Source of the DNA: CAZTWC01 sp964617105 [NCBI: uncultured Myxococcia bacterium]
GTDB taxonomy: Bacteria > CAZTWC01
DNA length: 9,259 nucleotides
Assembly (NCBI GenBank): GCA_964617105.1
Contig: CAZTWC010000098.1
Coordinates: forward strand, 1 to 9,259
Direction of reading: 5' to 3'
The position numbers were made by a program, and so were the translations under genes. The notes beneath the pieces were generated by a model, which saw only the letters and a list, made by a program, of their open reading frames with translations, ran no database searches and had not been told where the DNA came from. Every line of letters begins with the position of its first letter. Within the stretch, counting starts at the first letter, position 1. Below, one piece after another: positions 1 to 6,137 of this stretch.

Positions 1-8
1 ATCTACAC

Positions 9-434
9 TTGAGTAACGAGGAAAACAAAGTCAACCGGGGCAACATAGGTAACAGTTTTTTACTGGTAATTTTAATCACCCTGGTTAGCAGTTTACTGGT
101 GGTAATAACTCCTGTTTTTGTTCTTCTTGGTCGACAAATATCAATGTCAGCATTACACGGTTTGTTGCTGGCAACCATGGGAGCGCTCATTTGGTTCTTT
201 ATGGCTAAATGGGGGTTTAAGGGATCGAACAAATCATTTATGATTTCGATCTTCGGGGGGATGCTAATCAGGTTGGTGGTTTTTGGTCTGGTAATTTTGA
301 TACTAGTAAAAATTTACCAAATTCACCTGGCCGGTTTTTTAGTTAGCCTGTTTGTTTATTTTGTTTTTTTTCAACTAATTGAAATAAGGTATATAATAAA
401 AGCCAATGTCAGCACAAGCACACAAAAACTCTGA
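9..434 (+). CDS. AtpI-like four-helix membrane protein, first visible gene of the Fo operon
   Basis: Predicted 141-residue integral membrane protein with four hydrophobic segments at about residues 18-40, 48-70, 76-102 and 108-129, short loops and a polar N-terminus. It sits directly ahead of atpB, where many bacteria carry atpI or a small 'ATP synthase subunit I' gene. Such proteins are thought to help c-ring assembly or Mg2+ supply, but the family is poorly conserved, so the assignment rests on topology and position rather than a diagnostic motif. The start used is TTG at 9-11. Only eight bases precede it, the frame stays open to the window edge and no ribosome binding site can be judged, so the true start could lie upstream. 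The 3' end overlaps atpB by 29 bp, implying translational coupling. Confidence 0.72.
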   Translation: MSNEENKVNRGNIGNSFLLVILITLVSSLLVVITPVFVLLGRQISMSALHGLLLATMGALIWFFMAKWGFKGSNKSFMISIFGGMLIRLVVFGLVILILVKIYQIHLAGFLVSLFVYFVFFQLIEIRYIIKANVSTSTQKL

Positions 435-1221
435 AAATCAATTAGACCTAATCCATCATATCACCGATTCTCACTCCATTGAGATTCCATTTTCCGATCA
501 GGTGATACATCTTCCTCATCTGCAGATAGGAGGCTTGGATCTATCCATAACCAAACACTTAGTTATGATGTGGATAGTGGTTTTTTTATTACTGGTACTG
601 ATCCCCTGGGCAGTAAAAAGGCGCAAGATGATCCCTTCCGGTTTTTCCACTTTGGTGGAAATGGTTCTGCTGTTCATACGGGACGAAATCGCCATTAAAA
701 ACATGGGCAAAGAAGCGGGACGAAAATACCTTCCCTTTTTAACCACGATTTTCTTCTTTATCCTTTTTTGCAACCTGCTGGGGCTAATCCCCTTTATGGC
801 CACTGCCACCGGTAATATCAGCGTCACAGCGGCCCTGGCCTTAATGGCCTTTTTTATGATCCAATTTTCGGGTATCCGCAAGCATGGCTTTGCCAATCAT
901 GTCAAACACCTGATACCACCAGGCCTCCCTTTTGGCTTTGTAATGATTCCGCTGATGGCGGTGGTTGAAACCATGGGCGTTTTAGCCAAACCCTTTGCAC
1001 TGTGTGTTCGTCTTTTCGCTAATATGGTAGCCGGCCATGTAGTAATACTCTCTCTTTTAGGTCTAATTTTTATTTTCAAGAGCGTTCTGGTAGCACCGGT
1101 TTCGGTTGCTTTCGCGCTCTTTATATATCTGTTAGAGATCTTTGTATCTCTGTTGCAGGCTTATATTTTTACGATTCTAACTGCCCTTTTTATGGGGGCT
1201 TCAATAAATCCGGAGCATTAA
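406..1221 (+). CDS. atpB: F-type ATP synthase Fo subunit a
   Basis: 271-residue membrane subunit that forms the ion half-channels next to the c-ring. The N-terminus carries the HHITDSHSIEIPF block seen in FCB and deltaproteobacterial subunit a (residues 17-29), followed by several membrane helices (about 52-70, 108-130, 138-155, 176-195, 205-225, 230-260). The essential stator arginine is Arg202, in ALCVRLFANMVAGH. The last helix region has the conserved LEIFVSLLQAYIF block with Glu244 and Gln251. Length is normal for the family. The ATG at 406 lies inside the preceding gene. The best upstream Shine-Dalgarno-like bases are AAGG at 386-389, rather distant, so translation probably depends on coupling to the upstream reading frame. 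Confidence 0.97.
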   Translation: MSAQAHKNSENQLDLIHHITDSHSIEIPFSDQVIHLPHLQIGGLDLSITKHLVMMWIVVFLLLVLIPWAVKRRKMIPSGFSTLVEMVLLFIRDEIAIKNMGKEAGRKYLPFLTTIFFFILFCNLLGLIPFMATATGNISVTAALALMAFFMIQFSGIRKHGFANHVKHLIPPGLPFGFVMIPLMAVVETMGVLAKPFALCVRLFANMVAGHVVILSLLGLIFIFKSVLVAPVSVAFALFIYLLEIFVSLLQAYIFTILTALFMGASINPEH

Positions 1222-1260
1222 TTTTAATATTAGTGGCATTTTTATTTGTTACTCAACTTT

Positions 1261-1267
1261 AAGGAGG
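1261..1267 (+). promoter_or_regulatory. Strong ribosome binding site of atpE
   Basis: AAGGAGG lies nine bases ahead of the atpE ATG. It is the strongest Shine-Dalgarno in the Fo operon. This fits the need for many c subunits per complex compared with one subunit a. Confidence 0.85.
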
Positions 1268-1276
1268 TTAATTTCT

Positions 1277-1501
1277 ATGGATATCTCAATGGCACATTTA
1301 GGAGCAGGATTTGGAGCAGGACTAGTCGCAATCGGCGCTGGCATTGGAATCGGCCGGTTGGCAGGTGCTGCACTGGAAGGTACCGCTCGTCAACCCAAAA
1401 TGTCGGGTGATATTAGAACAACCATGATTATCGCTGCTGCCTTAATAGAAGGTATCGCTCTGTTTGGCGAAGTTGTTTGCATGGTTCTGGCCCTTAAATA
1501 A
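1277..1501 (+). CDS. atpE: F-type ATP synthase Fo subunit c (proteolipid)
   Basis: 74-residue two-helix hairpin that makes the rotating c-ring. Helix 1 has the glycine-rich packing motif GAGIGIG (about residues 20-26). The polar loop contains the conserved ARQP (37-40). Helix 2 carries the ion-binding carboxylate Glu58 in AALIEGIALF. Aligned by eye with the Na+-dependent Ilyobacter ring, the Gln ligand in helix 1 is Ile24 here and the Ser/Thr after the carboxylate is Gly59, so the Na+ signature is absent and proton coupling is the likelier reading. A second acidic residue, Glu65, lies seven residues later in the same helix, which is uncommon. Length is typical. The gene sits 55 bp after atpB and 20 bp before atpF. 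Confidence 0.97.
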   Translation: MDISMAHLGAGFGAGLVAIGAGIGIGRLAGAALEGTARQPKMSGDIRTTMIIAAALIEGIALFGEVVCMVLALK

Positions 1502-1521
1502 GTTTTTCGCAGGAGTTTTTT

Positions 1522-2082
1522 ATGACAGGCATACTTATTCAAGGTGCTGCCCACATCCACCAGGTTGCCACTGCCAGCAGTGGTTTGGTTGAAATAAAGC
1601 CCGGCCTGGCAATATGGACCATCGTCACCTTCCTGATCCTGCTGGTAATCCTTAAAAAACTAGCATGGAAACCTTTGATAAAACTGATCAATGAACGCGA
1701 GCAGTTTATTAAAGACCAGATTGTAGAAGCTAAAGATCTTAGGCAAGATGCTGAAAAATCTCTGGAAGAAAGAAATAACGAACTGGAAAAAGCCAGAGAA
1801 GAAGCGGTAACAATTATCTCCCAAAGTAAAAATACCGCTGAAAAGATCAAAGAAGATATGATCACCAAAGCCAAGGAAGAAACGCGGGAACTTATCGAAA
1901 AAGGGAAACAATCAATCGCCAGGGAGAGGCAGATCGCCTTAAACGAAATAAAAACACTGACAGTGGAACTAGCTATCAATGCTGCTGGAAAAATCGTCCA
2001 AGAAACCTTAGACGAGAAAAAGCACAAAAAAATGGTAACTGAATACCTGGATAGCCTGGAGAAAGATCTTTCAGTCCACTAA
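1522..2082 (+). CDS. atpF: F-type ATP synthase Fo subunit b (peripheral stalk)
   Basis: 186-residue stator subunit linking subunit a to F1. A polar stretch of about 27 residues precedes one membrane helix (about 28-46), which ends in the family-typical KKLAWKPL. A long charged, alanine-rich helix (about 55-150) follows, expected to form the right-handed coiled-coil dimer, then a C-terminal AINAAGKIVQ block like that of other b subunits. An AGGAG ribosome binding site lies at 1511-1515, seven bases before the ATG. Only one b-type gene is present, so a b2 homodimer is likely unless a b' is encoded elsewhere. No atpH follows: a terminator begins about 30 bp after the stop, so the delta subunit and F1 must be encoded at another locus. 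Confidence 0.96.
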   Translation: MTGILIQGAAHIHQVATASSGLVEIKPGLAIWTIVTFLILLVILKKLAWKPLIKLINEREQFIKDQIVEAKDLRQDAEKSLEERNNELEKAREEAVTIISQSKNTAEKIKEDMITKAKEETRELIEKGKQSIARERQIALNEIKTLTVELAINAAGKIVQETLDEKKHKKMVTEYLDSLEKDLSVH

Positions 2083-2114
2083 TCAGACCCCAACTATTCA
2101 CAATTCAATCTAAA

Positions 2115-2152
2115 CTCCCCCGAAGACACTTCTAAGGGGGAGCTTTTTTCTT
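2115..2152 (+). terminator. Intrinsic terminator of the Fo operon
   Basis: CTCCCCC (2115-2121) pairs perfectly with GGGGGAG (2136-2142). Inside it, GAAG (2122-2125) pairs with CTTC (2129-2132) around an ACA loop, leaving TAA bulged. A run of six T (2144-2149) follows at once. This is a classic Rho-independent terminator that closes the Fo operon before thpR. Confidence 0.93.
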
Positions 2153-2161
2153 AAATGTTAA

Positions 2162-2761
2162 ATGCAAACACAAACCATTAGAACTTTCCTGGCAGTAGAA
2201 GTATCGGATGAGGTGAGAGAGATCTTATCGAAACTGGGCCGCGACTTTAATGGATTCTCCCCCGGACTTTCCAGGGCCGTGAGATTGGTGCAGCCTAAAA
2301 ATGCCCATCTCACCCTTAAATTCCTGGGCGATACACCCCAAGAAAAAATCCAGGTGATAGCTCAAGACCTGAGAAATAGACTAGCGACTTTCCCGACTTT
2401 TTCATACACCATACAGGGAACTGGAGTTTTTCCCAATCCAAAACGCCCCAGGATACTGTGGCTGGGAATTTCATCGGGAGGTAAATCACTGCAAAATTTA
2501 CATCAGCAGGTGGAAAGAACTTTACAACCCTTTGGATTTGAGCCGGAAAACCGGACTTTCAAACCACACCTGACCGTGGGTAGGATAAAGTTGCAAAAAT
2601 CAAAAAAAGGGAAAATAAATGATCTTAATCCAGGCTCTTTTCTCACCTGGTCCTTTGATAAAATTATTGTCCCGGTGAACAGGGTGATATTTTTTAAAAG
2701 TAAACTAAAGCCAGAAGGCGCCCAATACTATCAACTGCATGCTTTTGATTTGAAACTTTGA
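2162..2761 (+). CDS. thpR: RNA 2',3'-cyclic phosphodiesterase (2H family, ThpR/LigT-like)
   Basis: 199-residue cytoplasmic protein of the 2H phosphoesterase superfamily. Both catalytic HxTx motifs are present with normal spacing: His49-Leu-Thr51-Leu in AHLTLKFLGD and His136-Leu-Thr138-Val in KPHLTVGR. The N-terminal RTFLAVEV is the usual family opening. Members hydrolyse RNA 2',3'-cyclic phosphates, and some show 2'-5' RNA ligase activity in vitro. The cellular role is poorly understood. The start codon lies only about 10 bases past the Fo terminator T-run and has no convincing Shine-Dalgarno, so expression may be low, leaderless or from terminator read-through. The 3' end overlaps the convergent small gene on the minus strand by 31 bp. 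Confidence 0.92.
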   Translation: MQTQTIRTFLAVEVSDEVREILSKLGRDFNGFSPGLSRAVRLVQPKNAHLTLKFLGDTPQEKIQVIAQDLRNRLATFPTFSYTIQGTGVFPNPKRPRILWLGISSGGKSLQNLHQQVERTLQPFGFEPENRTFKPHLTVGRIKLQKSKKGKINDLNPGSFLTWSFDKIIVPVNRVIFFKSKLKPEGAQYYQLHAFDLKL

Positions 2762-2931
2762 TCTTTTCGTTTATCGCCTAATTTAACCAACAAAACATGC
2801 ATCTCTTCCAACCATGCCAATTTGTGACTAAAAGGGAGAGAAGACATTCGCATCATTTGCGCCTTTTTATGCCCCGGCCAACCTTTTTCCCATACCCTCT
2901 CAAATAATTTGCTCTTCTTCACTGCCTTCAT
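2731..2931 (-). CDS. Small conserved-looking protein paired with the nucleotidyltransferase
   Basis: 66-residue basic protein with no named function that I can assign. The sequence is not random: a Trp/Gly/His/Gln block (WEKGWPGHKKAQ, 14-25), then LPF-hKLAWLEEM (32-44). I recall the pattern W..H...Q...L....+L.WLEE from unnamed small proteins near nucleotidyltransferases, but cannot verify it here. The start lies within the last codons of the nucleotidyltransferase gene (32-bp overlap in another frame), with a weak AAGAG-type ribosome binding site, so translation is probably coupled. Its 3' end runs into the convergent thpR tail. It could be a partner (regulator or antitoxin-like) of the nucleotidyltransferase. 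That is inference from gene order only. Confidence 0.62.
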   Translation of the reverse strand: MKAVKKSKLFERVWEKGWPGHKKAQMMRMSSLPFSHKLAWLEEMHVLLVKLGDKRKDQSFKSKACS

Positions 2932-3421
2932 CTCTTATCTCTTGGAGTCGTTTGATATCTTCCAGGTCAATAGTACGCCCGGCTTTTAATTTCATGGTTA
3001 CAATATCCTCAAAACTCACAGTCGGCATTTTAATATCTGGTTCAATATCAAAATACTCCGCCCGATTAAAGGCACTGTTAAAATCAAGGGGCGGGTCAAT
3101 AAACAGATCGATTTCTGTAGCGGGATAATCTTTACTCCAGAGAGAAAAAACCTTCAAACCTTTCTCGTGTATCCACTTTGCCCGATTTTCCGGCAGAATA
3201 AATTGTTCTATTTCCACAGGAGCACGAGGTTTATATCCCATACTTTTAAAAGATTCCATTGCTCTGGACAAATTATCTTCTTCAAAATCCAATAATAGGT
3301 CAATGTCTGCGGTAAAACGCACGTACCCATGGGCTACTACCGCTAAACCACCAACCACCAGGTAGCGCACTTTTTTTTGGTTTAGGGTTTTGATAATTTT
3401 TATAATGCTATTTTTAGTCAT
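2900..3421 (-). CDS. Minimal nucleotidyltransferase (Pol-beta fold, AbiEii/DUF6036-like)
   Basis: 173-residue stand-alone nucleotidyltransferase. The hallmark region is VVGGLAVVAHG (22-32) followed by Arg35, Thr37, Asp39 and Asp41 in RFTADIDLLL, the GG...D-x-D metal-binding site of this fold. A third carboxylate is probably Asp105 in EIDLFID. The C-terminal MKLKAGR..DLEDI block (143-156) is typical of small AbiEii-like and DUF6036-like proteins. Family members transfer nucleotides to protein or RNA targets, and several are toxins or toxin regulators, including MenT-type enzymes that modify tRNA 3' ends. The target here is unknown. The ATG overlaps the leuS stop codon by one base (TAATG arrangement), and the small 66-residue gene follows with overlap, so the three are likely co-translated. 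Confidence 0.85.
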   Translation of the reverse strand: MTKNSIIKIIKTLNQKKVRYLVVGGLAVVAHGYVRFTADIDLLLDFEEDNLSRAMESFKSMGYKPRAPVEIEQFILPENRAKWIHEKGLKVFSLWSKDYPATEIDLFIDPPLDFNSAFNRAEYFDIEPDIKMPTVSFEDIVTMKLKAGRTIDLEDIKRLQEIRDEGSEEEQII

Positions 3422-6024
3422 TACTTAACCACCAGGTTTACCAGGCGATTAGGTACATAGATCTCCTTTATCACCTTTTTACCCTGCAGATGTTTTTGCA
3501 CCCTCTCCTGCTGAAAGGCTAACTTAAAGGCATCTTCCTTTTGGATTCCCAGCACTGCATCTACAGTGCCTCTTAATTTGCCATTAACCTGCACAGCCAG
3601 AGTAAAGGTGTCCTCTTTGGCCAACTGCTCATCGTACTGAGGCCATTTCTGGGTATAAAGGCGCTCTGGAAATCCGGCCCTCTGCCACAACTCTTCGCAA
3701 ATATGTGGAGCAAAGGGGTTTAAAAGCAACAAAAAGGTGCTGGCATCCGTCTTTGATAAATGTTTCACCTCCACCATTTTGCCCAAATAGACCATCAACT
3801 TGGATATAGCCACATTAAAGTGGAGATTTTCCAGGTCCTGACTTACTCCCTTTATGGTTTGGTGACGCAAGCGAACCAGTCCATCGCCATCAATTAAATT
3901 TTCCCGGTTTGACTCAATCAACCTCCAGGCCCGATGCAAAAACCGGTTTACCCCTTCTATTCCCTTGGTGTTCCATGGGCAAGATGATTCCAGAGGACCC
4001 AAAAACATCTCGTAGAGCCTGACCACATCGGCGCCATATCTTTCTACTAAATCATCAGGGTTGATCACGTTGCCCCGGGACTTGGACATCTTGTCGGTCA
4101 ATATCTCTAACTCCAATTTTCCATCGTCTGGATGGAAGGCTTTCTCCACCTGCCAGTCCACCTGGTCGGAAGATATATATTCTGCCTTCAGGGGGGTTTG
4201 GGAACCGGATAAAACGAACTTGTCCCGCTCAATCTCCTCTACTTGATTAAAGGAGTAAATTTTACCATCTTCTCCGCTGAAAAAGCGGTAACTGTATCCT
4301 AAAATCATCCCCTGGTTACGCAGTTTTTGAAAAGGTTCCGGCCAGGAAACTACTCCATGATCATATAAAAACATATGCCAAAACCGGGCATATAACAAGT
4401 GAAGCACCGCATGTTCAGCCCCGCCTATATAGAGGTCAACCGGTAAAAAACGTTTCTCTTTTTCCGGGTTTACCAATTTATCTCCATTTTTTGGGTCCAA
4501 ATAACGCAAGTAATACCAGCAGGAACCAGCCCATTGGGGCATAGTGTTGCTCTCTCGCTGTCCAGGTCCGCCGCAATTGGGGCAGGTGGTATTGATCCAC
4601 TCCTCGATAGCGGCCAGAGGAGATTCGCCGGTGCCGGTGGGTTCATACCGATCTACATTGGGCAGCAACAGGGGCAACTGCTCCTCTGGCACCGGCACTA
4701 CCCCGCATTTTTCACAGTGTACCAGTGGAATAGGTTCTCCCCAGTAACGCTGCCGGGAAAATATCCAGTCCCGTAGTTTGTAACGCACCCGGGCTTTTCC
4801 CTCTCCACGGGCCGCCAAATCAGTGGTGATGGCCTTTTTCATGGCCCCGGTTTCCATACCAGTGTATTTGCCAGAATTCACCGCCTTACCATCACCTGCA
4901 AAGGCACACCCCGCAGGCAACTCTTCTTCTGAAGAGGGCTCTATAACCTGGATAATTGGCAATTGAAACTTAGTGGCAAACTCATAATCACGCTGATCGT
5001 GAGAAGGAACCGCCATAATTGCGCCGGTACCGTAAGACATGAGCACATAATCGGCAATCCAAACCGGTATCTCTTGCCCATTCACAGGGTTTATGGCATA
5101 ACAGCCGGTGAATACACCGGTTTTATCTTTCTGTAATTCTGTGCGAAGCAAGTCACTCTTTTTAGCCGCTTCCTCCACATAGGCCATCACCTTATTTTTT
5201 CTGTCCGCCGTAGTTATCTCCTCAACCAGGGGATGTTCCGGCGCCAGCACCATATAGGTGGCTCCAAATAGCGTGTCGGGCCTGGTTGTAAAAATTTCAA
5301 CGATTTTTTCTACACCTTTGAGGGTAAAATTTACATCCGCCCCCTCTGACCGACCTATCCAATTTTTCTGCAAATTCTTGATCCCCTCGGGCCAATCCAA
5401 AGCCTCCAGTCCAGCCAATAGTCTTTCGGCATATTCGGTGATCTTTAAAATCCATTGGCGTAGATTTTTCCTATTTACCGTGCTTCCACACCGCTCGCAC
5501 AGGCCGCCCTTGACCTCTTCGTTGGCTAACCCGGTTTTGCAGGATGGGCAAAAATTGATTGGTACCGTATCTTCATAAGCCAACCCTTTTTTGAACAACT
5601 GTAAAAAAATCCACTGGGTCCAGCGATAATAATCGGGATCAGTGGTATCTATCTCCCGATCCCAATCGTAACTAAAGCCCACCGATTGAATCTGGCGTTT
5701 GATGTTGTCAATATTTTTCTGGGTAGTGGTGCTGGGGTGGATACCGGTTTTGATGGCATAATTCTCAGCCGGCAGGCCAAAAGCATCCCAGCCCATGGGA
5801 TGGATCACGTTATAGCCCATCAACCGCTTATATCTGGCTACAATATCGGTGGCAGTATAGCCCTCCAGGTGCCCAACATGGAGCCCCTGGCCTGATGGAT
5901 AGGGGTACATATCCAACACGTAATACTTGGGCCGTTGATCACTATCTTTACAGGAAAAGGCTTTATTTTCCTGCCAAATTTTCTGCCATTTCTCTTCTAC
6001 AACTCCAGGTTCATATTTTTCCAT
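3421..6024 (-). CDS. leuS: Leucyl-tRNA synthetase
   Basis: 867-residue class I aminoacyl-tRNA synthetase that charges tRNA-Leu. The HIGH motif is HVGH (49-52) and the KMSKS loop is at 645-649. A first zinc-ribbon-like set is Cys159, Cys162, Cys176, Cys179; a second is Cys437, Cys440, Cys481, Cys484. The CP1 editing domain carries FTTRPDTLFG (245-254) and GTGAIMAVPSHDQRD (332-346), with Asp343 probably matching the amino-group-binding Asp of the E. coli enzyme, so post-transfer editing should be intact. Before KMSKS there is a long insert (about 573-643), the leucine-specific region, resembling Bacteroidetes/Planctomycetes enzymes more than E. coli. The start has GGTGAT close upstream and AAGGG slightly further. 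The C-terminal tRNA-binding domain is complete. A hairpin lies in the leader. Confidence 0.98.
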   Translation of the reverse strand: MEKYEPGVVEEKWQKIWQENKAFSCKDSDQRPKYYVLDMYPYPSGQGLHVGHLEGYTATDIVARYKRLMGYNVIHPMGWDAFGLPAENYAIKTGIHPSTTTQKNIDNIKRQIQSVGFSYDWDREIDTTDPDYYRWTQWIFLQLFKKGLAYEDTVPINFCPSCKTGLANEEVKGGLCERCGSTVNRKNLRQWILKITEYAERLLAGLEALDWPEGIKNLQKNWIGRSEGADVNFTLKGVEKIVEIFTTRPDTLFGATYMVLAPEHPLVEEITTADRKNKVMAYVEEAAKKSDLLRTELQKDKTGVFTGCYAINPVNGQEIPVWIADYVLMSYGTGAIMAVPSHDQRDYEFATKFQLPIIQVIEPSSEEELPAGCAFAGDGKAVNSGKYTGMETGAMKKAITTDLAARGEGKARVRYKLRDWIFSRQRYWGEPIPLVHCEKCGVVPVPEEQLPLLLPNVDRYEPTGTGESPLAAIEEWINTTCPNCGGPGQRESNTMPQWAGSCWYYLRYLDPKNGDKLVNPEKEKRFLPVDLYIGGAEHAVLHLLYARFWHMFLYDHGVVSWPEPFQKLRNQGMILGYSYRFFSGEDGKIYSFNQVEEIERDKFVLSGSQTPLKAEYISSDQVDWQVEKAFHPDDGKLELEILTDKMSKSRGNVINPDDLVERYGADVVRLYEMFLGPLESSCPWNTKGIEGVNRFLHRAWRLIESNRENLIDGDGLVRLRHQTIKGVSQDLENLHFNVAISKLMVYLGKMVEVKHLSKTDASTFLLLLNPFAPHICEELWQRAGFPERLYTQKWPQYDEQLAKEDTFTLAVQVNGKLRGTVDAVLGIQKEDAFKLAFQQERVQKHLQGKKVIKEIYVPNRLVNLVVK

Positions 6025-6046
6025 GCCATCACCATTATCCCTTTGC

Positions 6047-6104
6047 CGGGTCGAATATCAGTCAATAAAAGGTGTCATCGAGTTTATATCAGATAATCGA
6101 CCCG
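6047..6104 (-). repeat. Inverted repeat in the leuS leader
   Basis: CGGGTCGA (6047-6054) is the exact reverse complement of TCGACCCG (6097-6104). After one mismatch the arms continue with four more matching bases (TATC at 6056-6059 with GATA at 6092-6095). The loop is about 30 bases. Read on the minus strand, it lies just ahead of the leuS ribosome binding site and is not followed by a U-tract, so it is not a standard terminator. It may be a leader hairpin or a DNA operator. Confidence 0.55.
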
Positions 6105-6137
6105 TTGCCAAGAGTTGTAATGGGAGGGTTTAACTCC

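Noticed and set aside
516-1079. Minus-strand open frames opposite atpB
   Set aside because: They lie wholly inside atpB, whose subunit a motifs are unmistakable; the antisense products show no domain pattern.
1539-2027. Long minus-strand open frame opposite atpF
   Set aside because: It is the mirror of a clearly recognised atpF, Ser/Phe-rich, with no ribosome binding site or family pattern.
2155-2181. Eight-codon leader reading frame before thpR
   Set aside because: It has no ribosome binding site, overlaps the thpR start in another frame and has no run of regulatory codons.
4061-5895. Several plus-strand open frames inside leuS
   Set aside because: They are antisense to the conserved LeuRS catalytic and editing domains and have no recognisable features.
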